A stretch of DNA of 64,000 nucleotides from Brachionus rotundiformis (Eukaryota > Rotifera > Eurotatoria > Ploima > Brachionidae), in NCBI GenBank assembly GCA_016802295.1, contig JAESIW010000199.1:687838-751837 (forward strand), written 5' to 3'. The position numbers were made by a program, and so were the translations under genes. Within the stretch, counting starts at the first letter, position 1. Every line of letters begins with the position of its first letter. The notes beneath the pieces were generated by a model. The model was not told the origin of the DNA, searched no databases, and saw only the letters and a list, made by a program, of their open reading frames with translations. This document shows, piece after piece, positions 56,456 to 64,000 of this stretch.

Positions 56456-58370
56456 TAAAAAATTAATAAAAATTAAATTTAGTTTAACTTTTAGAAGTGT
56501 ATTTGTTTATTTCATTAAGCGCCAATTCTGGCGATGTAGTAAAATTAAAAAATTTAAAAAAAAAACTATAATATAAATTAGAAATTGTTTTCACGAAAAA
56601 AAAATTTTGTTAATTTAATAAGTTTATTTATTTATTTAAAAAATATGTGGTTTAATAGAATTAAATAAATTATCAACTTAACAACAAATCATCAAAACCA
56701 CGTGTTGTAAAGAATAGCTAAAAATTTTAAAGATATTAAAAAAAAACATCCATAAAATGTAATTTTAAAATCTACCATTCATTCTTGAATGCTTATCTAA
56801 AATAAAAAGACTGTCAATTTTATTTATTTTATTTTGTATCTATGAATTAAGCTTACTCGCTTCATTGAACTTAAACCGATCATTATAAATTTGATTTTCA
56901 TTTTCATACATGCCATACAGATAGCGTTTTTCCCAAAAAATTCTTAGTTCTTTCTTATCTTTTTTTTTTCAAAAAATATAGAATTAATTAAGAAATAATT
57001 TTAGCAAATAGATAGGTGAAAAAAAAACCTAAGTTTTTTATTTTAAGCTGGAAATTTTCAAATTCGTCTGGATATTTTTCTATTAAAGAAATAAATTACA
57101 AAAAAAATTAGTCGCAGAGATTTTTTTACCTTTTACTTTTGATTCAATATCTTTTAATCGTTGATAAAATCTATTATATTCTTACAAAAAAAAATTATCT
57201 CTTTTTTAAAATGCTGACTAAAAAACATCAAAAATTGTAATAAATACCATTTCTTGTTGATTTTGAAAATAAATAAAGTTCCTGGATGCTTTTAATTTTT
57301 TTGTCTTGCATTTTTCTCATAAAATCTTTTTACTTTCTAAAATTTATTAAAAGCTTAAAATTTACAATTATTATGTCAGACTATCTTATTCATTTTTTGT
57401 CGTTCAAACTTTTATTAAATAAAAAAATTGATAAAATAAAGATCGCTAAGATCTTTGAATAGGCTGAACTTTATAATGACTTTTTTTTAAATAAAAGGTT
57501 TTAAATGATTTTACCATTTTTTTATAAAATTTCGTGAAACAATTAAATTTTAATTTTTTTTAATGGAATCCAAATTTATAACAAAAGATAGTGGTTTTTA
57601 TAGTAGCTAAAACGTGTGTACTTGCTGCAGTCAATCTTAGAGCATGCAACTTTAAGTTACAGCTAGATCCATGTCAAGACTTGGGTCTTAAAATTCGTAA
57701 TTTACATATTGTTTACTTATCAGGTAAATACGGTCAAGTACTTAAAGAAAATTTATATAATCTTTTGAATATTCTTTTTGCAAGATCATGCGAATAAAAA
57801 AAATTTACCATTTTAATTAGAATAAGTAAAGAGTCTGTGTAACCAGAATATTTTGTTTTAACTAATTTTATTAATTTTAGTCGAAAAAATGCTAATCGGT
57901 CTAAATTTTTTCCAAGTCTTGTCACTAGAAGTGAAAAATTTAAACAAATAATTTTTTTCAAAGGATTTTCCAAAACTTATTCAAACAAGCTGCTTAATTT
58001 TTTAAGATCTATTTTTATTATTTCTTAGTTAATTAATTTTATTTTTATCGATCTGAGAATTTAAGTTTTGCTTTTTGTGGTCGGCTAGGGTTTTAGAAAA
58101 ATTTTGATTCGATCATATAATTATATTTTTGTGAATACAAAAGTAATTAGATAAATTATTTAAAAGAATAACAAAGGAAACCTAAATTAATTTTGATCTT
58201 TTTTATTAAAAATTATAAACTTGATAATTTTGGTGTTATTTAAATAAAAAAATGTTTCTTTTATCAATCAAAAATATGAGTTTATAAACAGATACTTATT
58301 ATTTAATATACGTATTTTTATTATTTTTATGGTAATTTATAATAAAAATATAGGTATAATCATATTACGC
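56456..58370. other. Long AT-rich stretch, one weak open frame
   Basis: Mostly featureless. At 57591-57797 a 68-codon plus frame of unusually balanced composition (LRACNFKLQLDPCQDLGLKI) runs into a GTAAAT at 57724; it could be an isolated exon, but no partner is seen. Confidence 0.3.
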
Positions 58371-58727
58371 GTTTGGGAAAATACATTTTAAAAAAAATTG
58401 TTAATTCCTTAAATTAAATAGTTGGTACTAATGTTTGTTTTTATTATAATTGATAATTTATAAAAATCATTGAAAATAATTAAAAATTCAGAATTTGGTC
58501 AAAAAAGAGTTTTTTAAGGTTTTAAAACCAGCCTTTTTCTTTTGTTCTCTTAAATTATTGAATATCATAATACCCAGCTTATTCTGTATGAAACATCAAA
58601 CATTTTTTTATTATTCAAATAAACTTAATATTTTAAATTTCAATTTATAATCAAAAATAAATAAAGAAATTTTTATGAAACAGTAACATTTTGTGTTTTA
58701 CATTGACTCCAACTTTTTTTGCTTTAC
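58371..58727. repeat. Inverted repeat 3, left arm (orphan promoter copy)
   Basis: Reverse complement of 59345-59713. On the minus strand it includes a copy of the leader and the first five codons (MYFPK) of the gene at 59698, then diverges and hits a stop three codons later. Confidence 0.88.
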
Positions 58728-59344
58728 CAAACATTTAATTTATACAAAAAATATCTCTCCCTCAAAATACGTGATCATTTTCACTTCGCTCATTATAGGT
58801 CCATCACTGGTCACATATATCTGACCATTGCATTTTGACAACATTATTATGTGACCAATTATTTTTGGCAATAAAAATAAATATGAAAAAATTATTTTAA
58901 ATTTTTATACTACAAAAATATTCGAATTTACATAATAGTCACTTGTTTGTAATAATAATTGTAAAACTAAAATGATAAAATATAATAACCTGCTTATTTG
59001 AATTAGAGGTTTTCATGGATTTACAGTCAGATCAATTACTTTTATGGAACTTTTTGTACTTTATGGTATTTTTGGAAATTTTTAATTCTGTAGACCTGAA
59101 TGTACAAATGTCAATGATAAAAAAATCATTAATTTTTAACATAAAGATCAAGTTCTTTAAAATTAGGCAACAATTAAAATACTAAAAAATGATCATTGTC
59201 CATAGCTCAAAATTTAAATATCGTTTAATTTTAGAGTTTTTCAAATAGGAAGATTTCTCTTTAATCTCAAAGAATTTAATATTTTTTTAATACATTTTAA
59301 TAAAATTTTTACTCAAAAACAATAGAAAACTTAAAGGAATTCTT

Positions 59345-59713
59345 TTTTGATTAAGTTGGAGTCAATGTAAAACACAAAATGTTACTGTTTCTCAAAAATT
59401 TCTTTATTTATTTTTGATTATAAATTGAAATTTAAAATATTAAGTTTATTTGAATAATAAAAAAATGTTTGATGTTTCATACAGAATAAGCTGGGTATTA
59501 TGATATTCAATAATTTAAGAGAACAAAAGAAAAAGGCTGGTTTTAAAACCTTAAAAAACTCTTTTTTGACCAAATTCTGAATTTTTAATTATTTTCAATG
59601 ATCTTTATAAATTATCAATTATAATAAAAACAAACATTAGTGCCAACTATTTAAGGAATTAACAAAAACGAGAAAAATTTCAACATATTTTTTTAAAATG
59701 TATTTTCCCAAAT
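59345..59713. repeat. Inverted repeat 3, right arm (promoter and start of the Cys-rich gene)
   Basis: Matches the left arm over about 360 bp with a small internal gap near 59660, spacer about 620 bp. The repeat ends a few codons into the coding region. Confidence 0.88.
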
Positions 59714-60372
59714 ACTCAGTAAAAAAATCCAAAGCCGCAGCTAAACTTGAGTTATTGAATAGTGGAAAAGTAGCCATTCCAAAATGGATTGTGGTTTCTG
59801 GTGCAATCTTATTTGCAGGTTGTGTGGCCGTTTTAGCTGCCTCACTTGGCATTTCTCTGTCTGCACAGCCAAAGGGTTTGTTCAATCAGACCTGTTCTTC
59901 ACGACCATGTGAAAACAAGCTTGGGCTTAGGTGCATCGACCGTGCTTGTTCATGTCCAGAAAATCAATTTTACTTGGATAAATGCTACGATCTATCTTCG
60001 TTTGGTGGAATTTGTAGACAAAATAGCCACTGTAAAGGCAACGAATTACTTGTCTGTGGTATTGGTTCCAAATGTTCTTGTCCAGTTGGAAAATACTGGA
60101 ATGCCAAAATAAACAAGTGCACAGATAGAAAAAGCTACAATGAAGCTTGTGAGGGAGATGAGTGTCAGTCGCATTTTCAGTGTCTTTCCCAGAGATGCCA
60201 GTGTTCTGATTCTAAAAAGTAAAATAAAAAAAAAAAATTTTTCCTCAACTTTTTTATCTTAGAATGTACTTTGACGGAAAAAATTGTGTAATGAAAAAAA
60301 ATTATAGTCAAAGCTGTGGTGTATCGACAGAATGCTTGGACGCTGAGAAAACTATCTGTCAAAATTCTAAAT
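59698..60372 (+). CDS. Membrane-anchored Cys-rich (EB/EGF-like) protein, 3' end not found
   Basis: Exon 1 (59698-60218) and exon 2 (60263-60372) join in phase. The protein has a 30-residue basic N-terminus, one TM (WIVVSGAILFAGCVAVLAAS, about 30-50), then an extracellular region of repeated Cys modules such as CIDRACSCPENQFYLDKCYD and CSCPVGKYWNAKINKC, like EB or EGF-type domains. Topology is therefore type II, as for the propeller protein at 2.8 kb. Exon 2 ends at a strong GTGAGT donor in phase 1; if unspliced the frame stops 12 codons later. Beyond it lie only transposon fragments, so the gene either continues past the window or has been cut by insertions. Confidence 0.7.
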
Positions 60373-60419
60373 GTGAGTTATGGGTTTTTTATTTATCTAG
60401 TAAAAATAGATAAAAATTA

Positions 60420-60795
60420 TTAATTCTTATGGTAGCAGCAGTAGAAGAAGTTTAAACTTTAACCCAGAGGTTATCTAAACTAAACATAGCCCCAAAGAGC
60501 TTTAGCAGTTGATTCTATTCGTTTCGACATCCAACTATTTAGATTCTTTGCTTTTACTGCATCTTCCGGAAGTTTATTCCGGGAGTCAATGTCTCAGAAG
60601 AAAAATCTTCACTCTTTCGCGAGTTAGACAACAGCTATTTCTTCTTGATTCGTTTATTAAATTTAGTTTCTTCATAACTGTTTACCAATTTGAACATTTG
60701 AATTAGATCACCTCTTAATCTCCTTGTACTCAAATTAGTTAAATCTAGCCTCATTAAGCGTTGCTGATACTCTGAGTTCATTAATATCTTTTTCT
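60420..60795 (-). mobile_element. Non-LTR retrotransposon 3' end
   Basis: Minus-strand reads QQRLMRLDLTNLSTRRLRGD and LIQMFKLVN, the C-terminal RT-element segment (compare LEILNLTDLKVRRMRGDLIQ at 56 kb), then a 3' UTR ending in TTCTACTGCTGCTACC. Frames are broken. Confidence 0.75.
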
Positions 60796-60809
60796 ATAAA
60801 AGAACACCA

Positions 60810-61195
60810 AAAACAAAATATCAAAAATGCCAAAGCTCAAGTTCTGGAAGAGCAAAACATGCTCCTTACTACGACAAAATTTGTAAAAATTGTAAAAAAA
60901 TAAAATTTTTATTTTAAAAAATGTGAAAAAAAAATCTTATTTTTTTTACAATTTTTACATATTTTGTCGATCAAACTTAAATCAGTAGTGTTTTTTGTAT
61001 ATTGCTTTTGAACTAAAATTCATCAAGTTATGAATTTTATAGATTTTGTAGAGTTTTAATGAATCATAATATTTGTGGTGCAAAGGATGTACCTAGTGCT
61101 ACAATTCACGGAACATGTTCTGCCCTTCCAGAAGTTGAGCTTTGGCATTTTTGATATTTTGTTTTTGTTTATTATTCCAAATTTCACAATGCCAT
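60810..61195. repeat. Dispersed foldback-type repeat, inverted copy pair
   Basis: AATGCCAAAGCTCAAGTTCT at about 60830 faces its reverse complement at about 61120-61165, with a TACAAAATTTG-type A/T palindrome between. Belongs to the 12.5/23.1/33.6-kb family. Confidence 0.8.
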
Positions 61196-61199
61196 GCAC

Positions 61200-61500
61200 T
61201 GGTAGCATTCTCCAGGCGCAATACATAAATAGTCGAACAATATATAAATTCGATACTCTCACTACAGGGATAGCTAAATGCTTTCTTAATTCAACCAAAC
61301 ATTCTATTTGCTTTAGCTGTAGCATTTTTGGCTTATGTATCCCATTTTAAATCACTCTAAAAGATGACTATAAAAATACCCAGATCCGTTTCGACTTTTG
61401 TCTTATAATCAAACTTTGGATTTTTGTTGCCAATTTTAACAACTTTACATTTATCTTCTTTAAGCTTAGCCGACCATTCTTTTGACCATTTACACACTCT
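61200..61500 (-). pseudogene. Reverse transcriptase thumb fragment
   Basis: Minus-strand reads KEDKCKVVKIGNKNP, ETDLGIFI, SDLKW and ANRMFG-IKKAF in sequence, the RT region after the catalytic box. It abuts the mariner relic and the foldback repeat, so insertions are nested here. Confidence 0.7.
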
Positions 61501-61512
61501 ATCTTTATGGCA

Positions 61513-62375
61513 TCAAATACATTCTGCACTATAAATCACAAGTTGCACTATTATACATGCCGTCAGCAATGGCTTTTTAAGAGCTTTAAAAGTTCCTATT
61601 CCTTTACTAGTTAGAAATCTCCTTACTGTTTCTATACTTACCTTAACATTTTTAAACTTAGAATTAAACTCAGAGGCCAACTTTTTATTACTTATTGTAG
61701 GATTTTTTCTTACCTGTATAAATAAACTATTTTGGTCCCTATAAGTAAGCCTTCTTGGTCTCCCAGGCCTTGTTGATTCCTTTGGGGTGCCATAGATATC
61801 ATTATTTTTTCTTGTTGTTCTCACACATTTTTCTGATACTCCTACCAATTTCCCTATTACTTTTGGTCTTATCTTTTAGTAGACCAATTATCTGACATCT
61901 AACTTCATTGGTAACGCTTTTTTTACCCATTTTTTTTACCAAGATTGCTAAAATTTCCGAGTGTAATTTATAATGTCACAGACACTAAGCAGGAAGTTTA
62001 ATAGCAATGTTTCATATATGAATCTAACACTTACTGCATAATCTTTAAATTAAGATATTTAACAATTCATTTAAGCTAATTAATCGATTTCTAATTAGAG
62101 ATTAATGATGTGCGTCTAAACTTTTGAGCAAAAATTTTTGACTTACATTTTTATGGCTTTTATTTAATTTCATATTTCAATTTTTCAGATAAGCTTAAAA
62201 TCGAATTATCATATTTTTTATATCAATTTGTAGAGCAGAATTAGTTTAATTAAAAACTGATATTTTGATTAAACTTTTATTTTATTTATTTCTAAAACAA
62301 AACTTAATATTTTTATGTCTTACGAATTATACTTATTAGAAAAGCCTGTGCGTCTAAACTTTTGTGCAGTACTGT
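61513..62375 (-). mobile_element. Tc1/mariner relic, 5' half with TIR
   Basis: The 5' terminal inverted repeat (CAGTACTGCACAAAAGTTTA, minus strand from about 62375 after TA) is followed by a second internal copy of the GCACAAAAG/GCTCAAAAG-type word near 62115. A transposase N-terminus follows, starting MGKKSVTNE, with the paired HTH (GVSEKCVRTTRK, STRPGRPRRLTYRD, VSIETVRRFL) and KKPLLTA. A frameshift lies near 61860, and the catalytic DDE half is missing, replaced by retrotransposon sequence. Confidence 0.85.
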
Positions 62376-62674
62376 ATTTATATGCACTTTATTAATCAAG
62401 GCTGCATTATAAATAACAATCTTACACTAAGATTATCTTTAAAAAAAAAAAAGCACTAAAATGATTTTAGACCTGAACTATTTTAATTCATTTTTAGATA
62501 AATAAAGACAACAAGCACTATTTTTTCGAAAACTTTATTTTTTTTAAACATAAGAAAATACAAATTACAATTACAAATATGTGATTTAGAGAGAAAAAAT
62601 ATATAGTAATACATACATAAGAATACAATAAAAAAAAAATATTGTATTTATTAAGTAGCCGATTCGTTATTAAA

Positions 62675-62794
62675 CTAACGACTTTTGAATCCAGTAGGAT
62701 CCACTACTAGTGCTGCTGCTGCCAAAGTGGGTCTTCCTCGACTACGTTTTTTTTCTAATGGCTTGTAAGTCGCAATGAATTTATAAAAGGTACG
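62675..62794 (-). pseudogene. AT-hook tail fragment of a transposon protein
   Basis: 39 codons ending in a stop contain KKRSRGRPTLAAAALVVD. The RGRP AT-hook and its C-terminal position resemble the relic at 9871-10002. Confidence 0.4.
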
Positions 62795-63100
62795 GAAAAT
62801 AAAAATAAAGTCTAAATTATTAGTTCTTGTCAAAAATTATTAAAGTGCAAGGTGATTTATTATTATTTATTCTAAGCTAGGGCCGATCGCCGATCGCCGA
62901 CCACTTGCTCAGTGACCCGTAAAATAAGGGGCACTGTGTTTAGTTTATAAAAAAATTATAAATATTTCAAAATTGAGTATAAAAGGCATAAAAAAGAAAA
63001 AAAAAAAAAAATGCCATAGTTTCTATTTACAATTTAGGTGTTCAATGATAATAAAATTAGTTATTTGATATAATTAATTAGAGGCTGTCGAATATGAAAA

Positions 63101-63790
63101 CTAAGCTACATCAAATTTACAAATCTGGAATATTAAGCCCGATATGTTATCTTTTCTCCCTGTCTTATATATATGTCTGAGCTTTTGGACTTTGACATCG
63201 TTTTTTTGATTTGAACGGTACTCAGTTATGTTTTTCAGCCTAACTAGTTTGCATTTGTCCTGTAGTGTCATGTTTTCCTCTTCCAATTCTCTGGTAATGT
63301 TCAGGATTTCGCTAATGAAGTCATTCAGAATCGGTTGTTTTGCTAGCTCAATAATCATCTTCTTAGTGAGTTAATTTTCAATTAATCGATTGAAAAAGTC
63401 AATCTTAATATTTTTGATGATGTAATTCGTAGGCATTATATTCAATGACAAGAATAAGCTTGTTGTACGACACCTCCTTGGTATAGTTAGTAGTCCTTTT
63501 ACTATGTTACCTTCTGTTCTTTTCATGTCATTCATTGAGCTCGCATTTATGTTCATATTCTCACACCCATAAATTAAAACTGGCCTCACATAGGTCTTGT
63601 ATAGATGGGCTTTCATATTTGGATGCATTTGATTTGTTACTTTACCTAGATTCTTCAGTTTTGACACTGCATTTATGGCTAGGCTCTTCCTTTTGTTCCA
63701 ATGTTTAATATAATTGAGCTCATCTGATATTTCAAACCCAAGATACCGCATTGTATCAACTCTTTTAATTTTTTTCCCATCTAGGCCAAT
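63101..63790 (-). mobile_element. Non-LTR retrotransposon ORF2 C-terminus with in-frame stop
   Basis: Reads KKIKRVDTMRYLGFEISDE, LYKTYVRPVLIYGCENM, KRTEGNIVKGLL and IPRRCRTTSLFL, then a stop (near 63368), then in the same frame IIELAKQPILNDF and ITRELEEENMTLQDKCK. This is the thumb and C-terminal region of a LINE distinct from the one at 55-56 kb. 5' part lost or beyond the frame-broken upstream stretch. Confidence 0.85.
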
Positions 63791-64000
63791 GGATAATCAG
63801 ACGTGTCTATTATTCTATCTTTTGCTCTCTTACTAATACGGTCGTTAAAAAGCAAAGTAAAATTTTTGATCAAATTTCAGGCGCTCAGTCTTGCTCAAAC
63901 ATTTTTAGATGCGCAATTAAATTTCATTGCATTTTTAGAAATTACAATCCTTTTTTTCCAAAAGTTTGAAAATAAAGCTCTGAAATGTTAAAAGAATAAA

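Noticed and set aside
1..64000. tRNA, rRNA or snRNA genes
   Set aside because: Looked for T-arm (GGTTCRANYCC) and other hallmark words by eye on both strands; nothing convincing found. A tRNAscan-SE or Infernal run would be decisive.

Overview
The window is eukaryotic nuclear DNA from a small invertebrate. It is very AT-rich and gene-sparse. Introns are short (about 45-60 bp, a few longer) with GT...AG ends, and TATA boxes sit roughly 45-100 bp upstream of start codons. The families present are cyclin D, long-chain acyl-CoA synthetase, DEG/ENaC channel, secreted lipocalins, an ependymin-related protein, an apolipoprotein L-like protein and a VWD/EGF/WxxW mucin with a chitin-binding domain. 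Together with many decayed non-LTR, Tc1/mariner, hAT-like and Mutator-like elements, they suggest a spiralian. A monogonont rotifer (Brachionus-like) is my best guess, but that is inference. Many genes had to be spliced by hand; I accepted a model when reading phase closed across every junction and a family signature continued through it.

Layout. 0-10 kb: cyclin D, a membrane-anchored beta-propeller protein, a 345-bp tandem satellite and a four-exon acyl-CoA synthetase. 10-18 kb: two tandem three-exon lipocalin paralogues, satellite and transposase relics, then a five-exon gene joining about 15 G-x-(I/V)-x tetrapeptide repeats to a RING finger. 18-25 kb: a frame-broken poly(A)-tailed relic, a fragment of a twister-ribozyme element, a DEG/ENaC channel and two MITEs. 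25-30 kb: an 11-exon secreted mucin-like protein (signal peptide, VWD, EGF, WxxW, Thr-rich, CBM14). 31.3-31.8 kb: two complete twister self-cleaving ribozymes in direct orientation around a GC-rich 414-nt unit. 32-33 kb: an ependymin-related gene with two in-frame stops.

34-52 kb is dominated by two large inverted duplications. The first (34.1-41.0 kb) carries two identical EF-hand genes plus one intact and one truncated apolipoprotein L-like gene. The second (41.2-51.4 kb) carries two copies of a short two-TM (MARVEL-like) gene whose only coding differences before the 3' end are seven clustered, all-nonsynonymous substitutions in the loop between the TM segments. One arm also holds a 3.5-kb cassette with a J-domain gene, flanked by 160-bp direct repeats. 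A decayed Rep/helicase-like sequence lies in the spacer. A third, smaller inverted repeat (58.4-59.7 kb) duplicates the promoter and first five codons of a membrane-anchored Cys-rich protein. The last 4 kb is nested retrotransposon and mariner debris.

The strongest unusual signals are the twister-bracketed unit, the clustered replacement substitutions in the 45.7/50.2 kb gene pair, the direct-repeat cassette, and the tetrapeptide-repeat/RING fusion. Much of the window looks shaped by inverted duplication that left truncated gene copies, although an assembly cause cannot be excluded from sequence alone.
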